A stretch of DNA of 64,000 bases, taken from NCBI RefSeq assembly GCF_001375655.1, contig NZ_CTEN01000004.1:124001-188000 (forward strand), written 5' to 3'. The DNA comes from Streptococcus varani. GTDB lineage: Bacteria > Bacillota > Bacilli > Lactobacillales > Streptococcaceae. The notes under the pieces were generated by a model. The model did no database searches. It worked only from the letters and a program-made list of their open reading frames with translations, and was not told the origin of the DNA. The translations under genes were made by a program, and so were the position numbers. Position 1 is the stretch's first letter. The number at the start of each line of letters is the position of its first letter. Below, piece after piece: positions 27,898 to 37,451 of the stretch.

Positions 27898-28545
27898 CTA
27901 CTCACTAACAAGAAGCCAGATTAAAACTTCAAGTGCTTTTAGCAAGTGACTAACCTGTAAACTAAAACTATCACGCCCTAAATCAGACTTATATTCCAAT
28001 TCTTTTCTTAAAATACTAAGTTCAATATAGAGCTCATAACAAGACAACTTCCAATCAGCTGCATCATAAGCTATCATAACTGACTCTTGATCTAATTGCT
28101 CACTGATACGTATAACATGAAGCTCCTGGCTAGTTGGTAGGGTGGCATCATATTTTGATATATCATCTAAAAGGCGATGGCCAACTACTTGTTCCAAAAC
28201 TCTAAGATAACTCTCTAACTGTCGACACTTATCTGATTGAAAGCTAACATGCAGAATTCTTTGTGATTTCAAGAAATAAGGGTATAGCTTAGTTAGTTGA
28301 GACAGCAAAGGATATACAGCTGAATTCTCTAGCTTATCTATTACTACAAACTCCTTTTTCGCAAACAAAATATCTGTACTAGGAAAGTTAGATGAGTTAG
28401 ATATAACCTTAATATGGTGATCGTTTAGAAAGCTTCTCGCTGAAGGAGTCAATCGATCTCCATTTGATAATTCAAGGGTGCCATTTTCAGCAATGACAGC
28501 CTCTTTAAACAACTTTCTAATCTTTGCTTCTGTAAGAACTGTCAT
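27898..28545 (-). CDS. eutT: EutT-like cobalamin adenosyltransferase
   Basis: 215 residues. The N-terminal TEAKIRKLFKEAVI ... LELSNGDRLTPSARSFL is typical of Firmicute EutT, and the position in the operon fits. It would adenosylate cob(I)alamin to supply EutBC. It is shorter than the enterobacterial enzyme (about 267 residues), and the Cys-rich CCxxC metal motif of that enzyme is absent. A 21-bp inverted repeat separates it from the shell gene upstream. Confidence 0.7.
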   Translation of the reverse strand: MTVLTEAKIRKLFKEAVIAENGTLELSNGDRLTPSARSFLNDHHIKVISNSSNFPSTDILFAKKEFVVIDKLENSAVYPLLSQLTKLYPYFLKSQRILHVSFQSDKCRQLESYLRVLEQVVGHRLLDDISKYDATLPTSQELHVIRISEQLDQESVMIAYDAADWKLSCYELYIELSILRKELEYKSDLGRDSFSLQVSHLLKALEVLIWLLVSE

Positions 28546-28568
28546 ATCATCACATCCTTCTACTGAAG

Positions 28569-28613
28569 TTTCAATTACACGCGAGAGGAAAATCCTCCCG
28601 CGTGTGATTGAAA
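28569..28613 (-). repeat. Long inverted repeat between shell gene and eutT
   Basis: Arms 28569-28589 and 28593-28613 (21 bases each, two G-T type mismatches) around a three-base loop, with a GC-rich core CACGCG. No T run follows on the minus strand, so it is unlikely to be a terminator; more likely an mRNA 3' stabiliser or processing point. Confidence 0.85.
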
Positions 28614-28629
28614 TATTTCATTCTTAAGT

Positions 28630-28905
28630 TTACTTAGGTAAAATAACTTCAACTTCAGTATGTGGGCGTGGAATAACATGGACAGAAACTAATTCTCCAA
28701 CATTTTCTGCTGCTGCTGCTCCTGCATCTGTCGCTGCTTTAACAGCACCGACATCTCCACGAACCAGAACAGTTACCAATCCTCCACCAACTTGTTCCTT
28801 GCCAATCAATGTCACATTTGCAGCTTTAACCATTGCATCTGCTGCTTCAATTGCACCAACAAGACCACGAGTTTCAATCATTCCTAATGCATTTGCATTT
28901 GCCAT
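28630..28905 (-). CDS. eutM: Bacterial microcompartment shell protein (EutM-type), copy 2
   Basis: 91 residues, a single BMC domain ([41 protein letters not shown]). Forms hexameric shell tiles. The ATG at 28905 follows GGAGG; an upstream start would add five residues. It differs from the adjacent copy at only a small number of positions plus a four-residue shorter tail. Confidence 0.93.
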   Translation of the reverse strand: MANANALGMIETRGLVGAIEAADAMVKAANVTLIGKEQVGGGLVTVLVRGDVGAVKAATDAGAAAAENVGELVSVHVIPRPHTEVEVILPK

Positions 28906-28949
28906 TTGTTTTTCCTCCAAATTTTTAAAAATTAATTTACAATACTAAA

Positions 28950-29237
28950 TTATTCTTTTTCAGTTTTAGGTAAGACTACCTCAACCTCAGAATGAGGACG
29001 CGGGATTACGTGAACTGAAATAAGTTCTCCAACATTCTCTGCTGCTGCTGCTCCAGCATCAACTGCTGCTTTAACAGCACCAACATCACCACGAACTAGA
29101 ATTGTCACTAATCCTCCACCAACTTGTTCTTTACCAACAAGGTTAACATTTGCAGCTTTAACCATTGCATCTGCTGCTTCAATTGCTGCCACTAAACCTT
29201 TGGTTTCAACCATTCCTAATGCATTTCCGCCTATCAT
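28950..29237 (-). CDS. eutM: Bacterial microcompartment shell protein (EutM-type), copy 1
   Basis: 95 residues, one BMC domain, near-identical to the next gene downstream, which indicates tandem duplication. The tail ends in PKTEKE. GGAGG precedes the ATG. Follows eutE by 33 bases. Confidence 0.93.
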   Translation of the reverse strand: MIGGNALGMVETKGLVAAIEAADAMVKAANVNLVGKEQVGGGLVTILVRGDVGAVKAAVDAGAAAAENVGELISVHVIPRPHSEVEVVLPKTEKE

Positions 29238-29269
29238 GTGTTTTCCTCCATTTATTTATAATTTGTATC

Positions 29270-30751
29270 TTATTTAATTTTGTCTAGTACACGTTGGACT
29301 AGAAGGTTGAGCAATTGTTCTTCATCTAAACCTGACAACCCAAGTTCTTCTTCTGGTTTCACACAGCCTTGACCTTCTACTTTTTTTAAGTCACAAAACT
29401 CTGTTGTCCCATAGGCTACTCTTCGAACATTCAAAAGGTTCATAGGACTAACGTTATCAGAAGTTGCACTACCTCCGACAGCACCACATCCTAGAGTATA
29501 GGCTGGGAATAGACCAGTTGTCGCCCCAACACCACCTTGCGCAGCTGGTGTATTAATTAAAAGCCTAGATACTGGCTTTTTAAGAGCAAACTCTCTAATA
29601 ACAGCCTCATCTTGTGTATGAATAACCATTGTATGACCAGCTCCCTCATGATGAAGGATCTTCATACTCAATTTACAAGCTTCTTCCCAACCTTTCACAG
29701 TATAAAAACCTAATACAGGTGCCAATTTTTCCATTGAGTAAGGATGGTCTTTACCAACTCCTGTCTCTTTGGCAATCAGAACACGCGTTCCTTTTGGAAC
29801 TGAAATCCCTGCCAATTCTGCAATAACTTCAGCAGTTTTTCCGACCATTTTGGGATTCATGGCTCCATTTGGTTGAATAATAAATTTACCAAGCTTTGTA
29901 GCGTCTTCATCAGGTACGAAGTAAGCACCTTGCTTTTTAAATTCTGCTACTACTTTTTCCTTCATCTCTTCTTCAACAATAATAGATTGTTCAGAAGCAC
30001 AAATAACACCGTTATCAAAGGTCTTAGATTCTAAAATGTATCTAACAGCCTTCGCAATATCTGCGGTGCGTTCGATAAAAGCTGGACCATTTCCAGGTCC
30101 AACACCAATTGCAGGTGTTCCTGACGAATAGGCTGCTTTTACCATAGCAGTGCCACCAGTTGCCAGAATTAAATTCGTTGAAGGATGCCTCATCAACTCA
30201 TTCGTTGCAGGAATAGAAGGTCTTGTGATAACGCTGACAGAATCTTCTGGACAACCAGCTTTCTCTGCAGCCTTTTTAATAACCTCAACCGTAGCAATTA
30301 TACATTTGAGAGCGTTCGGATGTGGAGAAAATACAATACTATTCCCTGCTTTCAAAGCAATCAAAGCCTTATACATAACTGTTGATGTCGGATTTGTTGA
30401 AGGAATAAGTCCAGCCACTACCCCTACAGGAACAGCAATCTCGGTAATTTTTTTAATAGGATCTTCGCTGAGAATACCAACGGTTCTCATATCCTTAATT
30501 TCTTCTAAAATTCCTTTAGAAGCGATTGCATTCTTAAGAACCTTGTCCTCCCAACGACCAAATCCTGTTTCCTCAACAGCCATTTTAGCCAAACGTTCTC
30601 TCTCATCATAACAGGCTTTTGCAACAACTTTTACAATGGTGTCAATTTGTTCCTGACTCATATCTGCCAATTGTTTTTGTGCAATGCTTGCCCGTCTGAC
30701 AAGATTGCGGACCTCTTGTATTGAAACTAGATCCTTGTCTTCTAAAAACAT
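29270..30751 (-). CDS. eutE: Acetaldehyde dehydrogenase (acylating) EutE
   Basis: 493 residues. Oxidises acetaldehyde with NAD+ and CoA to acetyl-CoA inside the compartment. Catalytic Cys lies in NGVICASEQSIIV (around residue 250). SNTPTSTV-type motif IPSTNPTSTVMYKALIALK and GVGPGNGPAFIERTADI are conserved in the family. The first 20 residues form a helix that may be an encapsulation signal. Confidence 0.95.
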   Translation of the reverse strand: MFLEDKDLVSIQEVRNLVRRASIAQKQLADMSQEQIDTIVKVVAKACYDERERLAKMAVEETGFGRWEDKVLKNAIASKGILEEIKDMRTVGILSEDPIKKITEIAVPVGVVAGLIPSTNPTSTVMYKALIALKAGNSIVFSPHPNALKCIIATVEVIKKAAEKAGCPEDSVSVITRPSIPATNELMRHPSTNLILATGGTAMVKAAYSSGTPAIGVGPGNGPAFIERTADIAKAVRYILESKTFDNGVICASEQSIIVEEEMKEKVVAEFKKQGAYFVPDEDATKLGKFIIQPNGAMNPKMVGKTAEVIAELAGISVPKGTRVLIAKETGVGKDHPYSMEKLAPVLGFYTVKGWEEACKLSMKILHHEGAGHTMVIHTQDEAVIREFALKKPVSRLLINTPAAQGGVGATTGLFPAYTLGCGAVGGSATSDNVSPMNLLNVRRVAYGTTEFCDLKKVEGQGCVKPEEELGLSGLDEEQLLNLLVQRVLDKIK

Positions 30752-30754
30752 GCT

Positions 30755-31417
30755 TTACTCCTTCCCTGCTAACTTAGTTAATGCATTTAATAACTTTTCC
30801 TTATTAGCAAATTTTATTTCTTTTTTAGACAATATTATTCCATCTTCCTTATAAGCGATTTTTCGTAATTCTACAACTTTCAATACTTCCAAATCTTTCC
30901 TAATATATTTAGGTCTCGGTTCCTTGACAGAGTCTAATACGGAATTATCAACCAGCTGATTAACGTTCTCTTGATCTTTATTTGGACCAATCAATTCTGA
31001 TGAAACAGGGAATTGCCCTTCTTTAAATGGAATAACTTCATGTATGCCACTTAATAATGAAATGTCATCTTGATGAATCTCATTATTCTCTTCAGTTTCT
31101 TCCTCAATTTGTGTCAAGAGTTTCGATATTCCTGGCTCGGCCTTTTTAGAAGCAAGCAAAGCATTGACTTGGCCATCCAAACGTGGTATTACGTGACTAG
31201 CACGATAATAAGATTTGTCTCCTATCGCAATAATAGCCGCATCAACTGCGGATTTAACTGCACCAACATCTCCTGTTAATTGAACTGTATTTAGTCCTGC
31301 TTTTACTGTTTCAATATTGACAAGTGAGACATTAGCTGATTTGAGTGCCACATCTGCTGCAACTATCGCGCCTAGATAGCCTTTTACTTCAATTAACCCT
31401 AGTGCTTTAATTGCCAT
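30755..31417 (-). CDS. BMC-domain shell protein with long C-terminal extension (EutK-like)
   Basis: 220 residues. The BMC domain occupies about 1-90 (LGLIEVKGYLGAIVAADVALK, AVDAAIIAIGDKSYYRASHVIPR). A low-complexity acidic linker (about 95-165) leads to a basic helical tail, DLEVLKVVELRKIAYKEDGI ... ANKEKLLNALTKLA, that looks like a SAP or Rho-N type nucleic-acid or protein-binding module. Enterobacterial EutK also joins a BMC domain to a C-terminal helix-turn-helix, but this tail is different in sequence. Overlaps eutE closely (3-base gap). Confidence 0.85.
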   Translation of the reverse strand: MAIKALGLIEVKGYLGAIVAADVALKSANVSLVNIETVKAGLNTVQLTGDVGAVKSAVDAAIIAIGDKSYYRASHVIPRLDGQVNALLASKKAEPGISKLLTQIEEETEENNEIHQDDISLLSGIHEVIPFKEGQFPVSSELIGPNKDQENVNQLVDNSVLDSVKEPRPKYIRKDLEVLKVVELRKIAYKEDGIILSKKEIKFANKEKLLNALTKLAGKE

Positions 31418-31430
31418 AAATTAACTCCTA

Positions 31431-32084
31431 TCAATAGCTAATTGGATTGCTGGCAATTGATTCAATCGTTCGTGCAAAAGCATCACAAGCTGCTCGACAG
31501 GCTGATTGTGAACCTACAAGTAGACCGCCAGCAAAGTTTGTTTCACTTGGTGGTCCATAAAAGGCACCAATACTAACATCAGCAGCTTTCAAAGCTGCAT
31601 CTAAGCCTACCATTGCCTCTGCTGGAGGAGCAATTAAGTATGCAATCGCAGTTCCTTCTTCTGCATTTGCTCCTGCAGATAAGTAACTACCTGCACGTGA
31701 AATACAATGAGCAAAGTAAGGAACTGTGTTGTCTTCATTCGCACTGAAAAAACTTGCTCCATTTTCAATTTCATAGACTACGACATCTAAGCCACTTCTA
31801 ACCTCTTCTGGTGTCGGACCTGCGATAATTCCTATAACTTCACCAGCAAGTTTAGTAGAAGCATTGCCTGCTCCAGCATACATACTTCGAGCATAAACGA
31901 CATCAACATCTACTTTTTTGGTTGCTTCATCTAAAGCGACATAAGTTACATCATCACAATCTGATGTAACAATTCCTAAACTTTTGTGATGAGGCTTCAA
32001 TTCAAGCGAAGCTGCTAATCCAGCATCAATATTTGAAATAACAAGAGCACTGAGTACACTTGCACCTAAGCGTTCATTTTTCAA
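31431..32084 (-). CDS. eutL: Microcompartment shell protein EutL
   Basis: 217 residues, tandem BMC fold. MKNERLGASVLSALVISNID at the start and GPPSETNFAGGLLVGSQSACRAAC near the end are EutL signatures. Trimers form pseudohexamers with a gated central pore; ethanolamine binding closes the pore in known structures. Confidence 0.95.
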   Translation of the reverse strand: MKNERLGASVLSALVISNIDAGLAASLELKPHHKSLGIVTSDCDDVTYVALDEATKKVDVDVVYARSMYAGAGNASTKLAGEVIGIIAGPTPEEVRSGLDVVVYEIENGASFFSANEDNTVPYFAHCISRAGSYLSAGANAEEGTAIAYLIAPPAEAMVGLDAALKAADVSIGAFYGPPSETNFAGGLLVGSQSACRAACDAFARTIESIASNPISY

Positions 32085-32102
32085 AATAATTTCCTCCTAC
32101 AT

Positions 32103-33047
32103 TTATTTGAGTTCTACTCCGGATTTTTTGTGATCAAGAATTTTCTTGATAATTTCTGCCACATAAGCGCCAGCCTCCACGGCAGGAGTTCCACCTTTTT
32201 GAATGTTGGATACCACAGTTCTCTTCGACTCAGGCATCCCAACTGTTGGTCGATAAGCCAAATAAGCACTCATTGATTCTGCTGTTACTAAACCAGGACG
32301 CTCCCCAACAATCATACAGATAACTTCGGCACCTGTTAATTCTGCAATTTGGTCCATCGCTGCAACGCGAGCATGTTTGATAAATAGTATCTCAGAATAG
32401 TCTAATCCAAACATCTTCAATCCTTGTTTAAGTGCAGGTAAGAAATCCTTAGTATTAGCTTCAATAGCTGAAGAACTCAATCCATCACCAACAACAATTT
32501 GTACTTTTTGATTTGGCTTGCAGTTTTCTTTAATAAACTTCTGAGTTTCAGTAGAAAAAATTCTCCCCAAGTCAGGTCTAGTCAAATATTCATCTTTTGT
32601 AGAAGCACAAGTTTGAACAGGAATGAATTCCATTTCCTTGATAAAATCTTCAGAGACATAAGAGAATACCGCATCTTGGGCAGTAGCATGGTCTGCTCGG
32701 AATCGTAAAACAGTTTGTGTCAAATAACGGTTACCAGCTCTCCAAAGACCCAAACGAGCAGGGGTAAATTTTTTAATTTTCCGATATGCTTCTTCGTTAA
32801 TAGCATTGGGAATCAAAAATTGTTCCTGAATATTCACTTCTGTAATATCTGGAATAATCCCGTCTTCAATAATTGTTGATGCCGGATTAGGTATTAACTT
32901 CGAACCAATTGTACTTTTTGACTCATTAACCTCTGATGATACAGATTCTGTACTAGAATCTGCTGTCACCACTACGTCAGATTGAACTGGTTTTTCCATT
33001 TCACTCAAGTATGAGCGAATTAATTCTTTTAATTGCATTTCATCCAC
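32103..33047 (-). CDS. eutC: Ethanolamine ammonia-lyase small subunit
   Basis: 314 residues. [20 protein letters not shown] and [15 protein letters not shown] are conserved, as is the B12-contacting [12 protein letters not shown]. Forms the lyase with EutB. The GTG at 33047 follows AGGAGG; ATG 33038 is possible. An extended Ser/Glu-rich N terminus (about 1-70) may target the enzyme to the shell. Confidence 0.96.
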   Translation of the reverse strand: MDEMQLKELIRSYLSEMEKPVQSDVVVTADSSTESVSSEVNESKSTIGSKLIPNPASTIIEDGIIPDITEVNIQEQFLIPNAINEEAYRKIKKFTPARLGLWRAGNRYLTQTVLRFRADHATAQDAVFSYVSEDFIKEMEFIPVQTCASTKDEYLTRPDLGRIFSTETQKFIKENCKPNQKVQIVVGDGLSSSAIEANTKDFLPALKQGLKMFGLDYSEILFIKHARVAAMDQIAELTGAEVICMIVGERPGLVTAESMSAYLAYRPTVGMPESKRTVVSNIQKGGTPAVEAGAYVAEIIKKILDHKKSGVELK

Positions 33048-33065
33048 GTCAATGAACCTCCTAAA

Positions 33066-34436
33066 TTAATTGGTTTTCATAAAGACAGAGCCATCACCAC
33101 CAATTGCTGTTAGATGGCCGTTCTCCATAAGACCCATTTTTTCCATCCACTCCTCAAACTCTTTGATTGGACGTTTTCCAAGTAGGTCACGCATTGTAGC
33201 TGTTTCATGATAGCCAGTTGTCTGATAATTAAGCATGATATCATCTCCATGTGGGATTGCCATGATATAGTTAACATTAGCTGTCCCGAGCAAGACAAGA
33301 AGATTCTCAGCATCATTTTGATCTGCTTTCATATGGTTTGTATAGCAGATATCACATCCCATAGATATACCTGTGAGCTTACCCATGAAATGGTCTTCAA
33401 GACCAGCTCTGATAACTTGTTTAGAATCATAAAGATATTCTGGTCCAATAAAGCCAACTACTGTATTAACCAAGAAGGGATCAAAACGCTTAGCAAATCC
33501 GTAGCAACGAGCTTCCATTGTCACTTGGTCGGCACCATGATGCGCTTCTGACGATAATTCAGAACCTTGACCTGTTTCAAAATACATAACGTTAGGCCCT
33601 GCTGCTGTACCTACTTTCAATGCTGTATCCCAAGCTTCTTGAAGAATTTTTGCATCAAAACCAAAGGCTTCATTCCCTTTTTGAGAACCAGCAATAGATT
33701 GAAATACCAAACCAGTTGGTGCGCCTTGATTCATAGCTTCAATCTGAGTAGTTACGTGAGCTAAAACACAGTGCTGAGTTGGAATTTTGTATTCTTCGAT
33801 AAAATCATTAAATTTATGAAGAATTCGTTTTGTACTTTCAACAGAATCATCAACGGGGTTTAAACCAAGAAGAGCATCCCCACATCCATAAGCAAAACCT
33901 TCCATAGTTGAAGCCATAATACCATCTGGATCATCTGTCGTATGGTTAGGTTGCAAACGAGATGAAAAAGTTCCTGGAACACCAATTGTAGTATTAGCTG
34001 TTTTTGTAATGGTAATCTTTTGAGCCCCTACAATAAGATCCAAGTTCGTCATTAACTTAGCAACAGCTGCAACCATTTCAGACGTTAATCCTCTAGAAAT
34101 CCATTGAATATCAATGTTTGTTGTCTTATTATCCAAAATCCACTCTCTGAGTTCTTGAACTGTCCAATTTTTGATTTTTTCATAGGTTCTTAAATTAACA
34201 TCATCAATAATAATGCGCGTAACCTCATCTTCTTCATAAGGCACGACTGGATTATTAAACAAGTCTGATAACTTCAATTGAGCCAAAACAACCTTAGCAG
34301 CTACTCGCTCTTCAGCTGACTCGGCAGCGACGCCTGCCAATTGATCTCCAGACTTATATTCATTCGCTTTGGCCAAAACTTCTTTGACTGAGCCAAATGC
34401 ATACACTCTACCAAACAATTTTGTTTTCAAAATCAT
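33066..34436 (-). CDS. eutB: Ethanolamine ammonia-lyase large subunit
   Basis: 456 residues, TIM barrel. Deaminates ethanolamine to acetaldehyde and ammonia using adenosylcobalamin. IDIQWISRGLTSEMVAAV, LLGLNPVDDSVESTKRI, ETGQGSELSSEAHHGADQ and GCDICYTNHM are family-defining blocks holding substrate-binding residues. Follows eutA by 28 bases, with GGAGGA before the ATG. Confidence 0.97.
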   Translation of the reverse strand: MILKTKLFGRVYAFGSVKEVLAKANEYKSGDQLAGVAAESAEERVAAKVVLAQLKLSDLFNNPVVPYEEDEVTRIIIDDVNLRTYEKIKNWTVQELREWILDNKTTNIDIQWISRGLTSEMVAAVAKLMTNLDLIVGAQKITITKTANTTIGVPGTFSSRLQPNHTTDDPDGIMASTMEGFAYGCGDALLGLNPVDDSVESTKRILHKFNDFIEEYKIPTQHCVLAHVTTQIEAMNQGAPTGLVFQSIAGSQKGNEAFGFDAKILQEAWDTALKVGTAAGPNVMYFETGQGSELSSEAHHGADQVTMEARCYGFAKRFDPFLVNTVVGFIGPEYLYDSKQVIRAGLEDHFMGKLTGISMGCDICYTNHMKADQNDAENLLVLLGTANVNYIMAIPHGDDIMLNYQTTGYHETATMRDLLGKRPIKEFEEWMEKMGLMENGHLTAIGGDGSVFMKTN

Positions 34437-34464
34437 TTAATATGTCCTCCTGACATTTTTTACT

Positions 34465-35898
34465 TTAATTAAAGACCAAAGTCTTAACAACTACCGGCAA
34501 CACTGATCCAGCAACAACCGGTTTACCAATATCGATATAGTCTCCATTTTGGACATCTACAGAATCGATACAAACAAAGGGATACTCCCTAGGTAATAAA
34601 GTATATAGGCATTGCCCCAGGGCCTTAGCCATATCTTCCCTAACAACTACAACTAGTGGGATATTCTTATCTATGCTATCTTTCATGCCAACCACAATAG
34701 CCTCTGCAATAGAAGTGAGTCTTGCAAAAGTAGGATTTTTGTCTCCATTTATTGCTAAAGCAACTTGCTGTATCTCATTTTCCAGAGTAAACCAAGAAAT
34801 CTTATCTCTAATAATTGTTTCTAAAGTTTCTTTATCTTCTCTTTCATCTGATTGAGCTAGTTTAAGTACTGGCACATTTTTTATAGGTAAGATTTTTGAA
34901 ATATAAGTAATCGTACTACCACTAACGTCTGTCGTGTGACTTCCCGCTCCTACAACAGTTGCACGAATCGTTTCAGCTGATTCAATTACCTTTTTCTGTT
35001 CAAAAATTCGTGACTGTCGCAAGGCTCTACCTAGTAATATTCCAATATCTCCAAATTGGAATTCATTAGCCGTCTGAAGTTCTTCTCCAACGGCATCTGC
35101 AACACCTCCTGAAAAGGATACACATCGGATACCCTCTATTGCTTTCAAACCATGATTGGTTTGAAGTAGTTTATAATAAGAGCTACTTCCATCAATCCCA
35201 ACTGCTTCCTCTAAAACTCCGACCAACTCTTTTATGATCCGATCAAGTTCTGAGCGATTTGCAATTTCTCCAACTCTTAAGGAAAGGCCTAAATCAGAGA
35301 TGATCTCTTTTAATTTTGGTGCAATATAAGTCACTCTAAGATTCTGTGAATCCAACTTTATCAATCGCCCACCTATATCAAAGCAAGCCGTATCTATCAA
35401 ATCACCCTCTCTAAAGACAGCAATATTTGAAGTCCCTCCACCAATATCTATATTTGCAACCGATGTGTGATTATCTTGTGAATATAGGTGGCTATTTGCT
35501 CCCTTTCCTGCAATAATACTCTCCAAATCAGGCCCTGCTGTTGCTACTACGAAGTCTCCTGCAAAACCACTAAGAGCTTGTAAGACCTGACTTGCATTCT
35601 CTTTACGAGCAGTTTCACCAGTTATAATAACAGCCCCCATCTGGATATCATTTTTCTCAATTCCAGCTCGCCTATACTCCCTAACAACGAACTCTTTTAT
35701 TTTTTCAACTTCAATCAATAATTGATCTGAAATGGGAGTGAAAATAATCTCACTCTTATAAAGAACTCGTTTATATGTAATTGAAACACGAGGAATTGAA
35801 AAAATAGAGGCTGTATTTTCGATAGTCAACTCCGACAGGACAAGTTGAGTTGTAGCTGTTCCAATATCGATACCTACGCTAAGAATCTTATCTGTCAC
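34465..35898 (-). CDS. eutA: EutA, reactivating factor for ethanolamine ammonia-lyase
   Basis: 477 residues, ASKHA-fold ATPase (SVGIDIGTATTQLVLS, NIDIGGGTSNIAVF). Removes damaged or unadenosylated cobalamin from EutBC. The GTG at 35898 is chosen because GGAGG lies eight bases upstream; that site sits directly after the T run of a terminator at 35912-35968, so eutABC and everything after depend on antitermination. Confidence 0.93.
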   Translation of the reverse strand: MTDKILSVGIDIGTATTQLVLSELTIENTASIFSIPRVSITYKRVLYKSEIIFTPISDQLLIEVEKIKEFVVREYRRAGIEKNDIQMGAVIITGETARKENASQVLQALSGFAGDFVVATAGPDLESIIAGKGANSHLYSQDNHTSVANIDIGGGTSNIAVFREGDLIDTACFDIGGRLIKLDSQNLRVTYIAPKLKEIISDLGLSLRVGEIANRSELDRIIKELVGVLEEAVGIDGSSSYYKLLQTNHGLKAIEGIRCVSFSGGVADAVGEELQTANEFQFGDIGILLGRALRQSRIFEQKKVIESAETIRATVVGAGSHTTDVSGSTITYISKILPIKNVPVLKLAQSDEREDKETLETIIRDKISWFTLENEIQQVALAINGDKNPTFARLTSIAEAIVVGMKDSIDKNIPLVVVVREDMAKALGQCLYTLLPREYPFVCIDSVDVQNGDYIDIGKPVVAGSVLPVVVKTLVFN

Positions 35899-35911
35899 TC
35901 CAAAAACCTCC

Positions 35912-35968
35912 AAAAAAAGACGCTCAAAGTAATACGAATAAAATTCTTATCCGTATACTCTAAGCGTC
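35912..35968 (-). terminator. Conditional terminator upstream of eutA
   Basis: On the minus strand GACGCTTAGAGTATACGGATA (35947-35968) pairs with 35919-35941 and is followed by seven T. Its 5' arm shares seven bases with the second EutV-type hairpin (35962-35975), so the two cannot coexist. Confidence 0.85.
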
Positions 35969-35998
35969 GTTGCTTCTAGGCCTACATCATTGTTTGCC
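35962..35998 (-). promoter_or_regulatory. EutV antitermination target (dual hairpin) of eutA
   Basis: Hairpin 1 (35979-35998) has stem GGC..AC/GU..GCC and loop AAUGAU. Hairpin 2 (35962-35975) is AAGC-AACGAC-GCUU. Both six-base loops have A1 and G4, the recognition feature reported for ANTAR proteins. They lie 3 bases apart. EutV binding would stabilise hairpin 2 and block the terminator. Confidence 0.8.
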
Positions 35999-36011
35999 TG
36001 CTAATATTAAG

Positions 36012-37451
36012 TTAATATTTAAAAGTAATTGTTGTACGTGTCCCGGAACTTAAAGAGTCAACTCTAATCTTTCCCTTCAAGCTACTTTTAACAAACCTTT
36101 CTACAATTACCAAACCTAAATGATTCGAATGATCATCATTCCATCTGTAACCGTTTCCATTATCTGAAACGTGTAATGTTATTATACCATTTAATATAAG
36201 AAGTTGTAAATAGATTTCAGGCTTTTTAGGCAATTTTTTTTGAAAAGCATGCTCGTAGCTATTATGTAGAAGTTCATTGAGCACAAATGCTAGAGCCGTT
36301 GCTCTACTACTATCTAAGCTAATATCTAAATTAATATCTGTTGTCAAACAAATATCTTCACGTTCTGAGAAACATTCTTGGACCGTATAGACCACACCCT
36401 GTAGCAATTCTTTTAAAGAAATGTTATCTCTATTTTCTGTTGACAGTAGCTCATGAACCATAGAAATGGACAAAACCCTATCTACACTTTCTTGACAGAT
36501 TTTCTTGGCTTCTAGAGATTGACTACGCTGCCCTTGTATCCTCAAAAGAGATACTAAGGTCTGTAAATTATTTTTCACTCGATGATTCATCTCACGCAAA
36601 GTTGTTTCCATCAAAAAGAGCTTCTTCTCAATTTCTTTTGGGCTCGTAACATCCTTATAGTGGGAAACCATTACCTGTGCTTCTGGGACAACATATCTTG
36701 TAATCTGAAAATGATAATTACAATATCTAACTTCTCGAGACTGTGAGCATGGTTTTGTAAAATTGTCACTCTCTTTAATAATATCATCCAGGCTGATATT
36801 TCCTAAAACAAGATTGTCATAATGCATCCCAATAAGCGGATCCATATAGGCTAATTTTTCCCTGTAAATAGATTCAGCTTCCTGATTACAGTAGAGAAGA
36901 TATCCTTTCTGATCAAAGACAAGTATCCCGTCGGATAAATACTTTAAATATGAGAACTGTTGCAGATACGATTCCTTGAATATATCTGCCAACTCATACT
37001 CTCCATCCTCAGCTTTTTTTAGAGAAAAATAAAGAAGATTTGAATGAGAAGATTTATTTTCAATAATAAGACAAGCAATGACCCTATTTTCTCTAAAGAT
37101 AGGAAAAACCTTTTGCTGAATCAAAACTCCCTCTTGCGAAATAGCTGAGAGTCCTACCGTCGGAACACCTGTCTGTAAAGTCCTTAAGACCCCAGGCTCA
37201 TTTCGAAGATAAGCCGTATCTCCAACAACATCCTTCTCGTAGAGGCTATCTATTGAGTCTGGTTTCTTATGATAGATAACAGTTGCTTGGTCGGAATAAG
37301 TATTCAATATATCAATAAAAACATCCTCTTCACTGTATTGGCAACTTAGTTCCAGCTCTTCAGCTTTGAGTTCTATAAAGTCAATGTCTTCAAGACTTAA
37401 ATCTGTATGTAAGAGACATAGGTCCCTAATATATTTCTTAGTAGTCATCAT
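36012..37451 (-). CDS. eutW: Ethanolamine-sensing histidine kinase EutW
   Basis: 479 residues, no transmembrane segment, so a cytosolic sensor. N-terminal H_kinase_N/sensor region (about 1-160), a PAS-like part (about 165-280, YLSDGILVFDQKGYLLY), a HisKA_2 dimerisation helix with the phospho-His in MNHRVKNNLQTLVSLL (around residue 290), and a HATPase domain with NELLHNSYEHAF and SDNGNGY. Autophosphorylates on ethanolamine in Enterococcus. Start overlaps the eutV end by 14 bases. Confidence 0.93.
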   Translation of the reverse strand: MMTTKKYIRDLCLLHTDLSLEDIDFIELKAEELELSCQYSEEDVFIDILNTYSDQATVIYHKKPDSIDSLYEKDVVGDTAYLRNEPGVLRTLQTGVPTVGLSAISQEGVLIQQKVFPIFRENRVIACLIIENKSSHSNLLYFSLKKAEDGEYELADIFKESYLQQFSYLKYLSDGILVFDQKGYLLYCNQEAESIYREKLAYMDPLIGMHYDNLVLGNISLDDIIKESDNFTKPCSQSREVRYCNYHFQITRYVVPEAQVMVSHYKDVTSPKEIEKKLFLMETTLREMNHRVKNNLQTLVSLLRIQGQRSQSLEAKKICQESVDRVLSISMVHELLSTENRDNISLKELLQGVVYTVQECFSEREDICLTTDINLDISLDSSRATALAFVLNELLHNSYEHAFQKKLPKKPEIYLQLLILNGIITLHVSDNGNGYRWNDDHSNHLGLVIVERFVKSSLKGKIRVDSLSSGTRTTITFKY

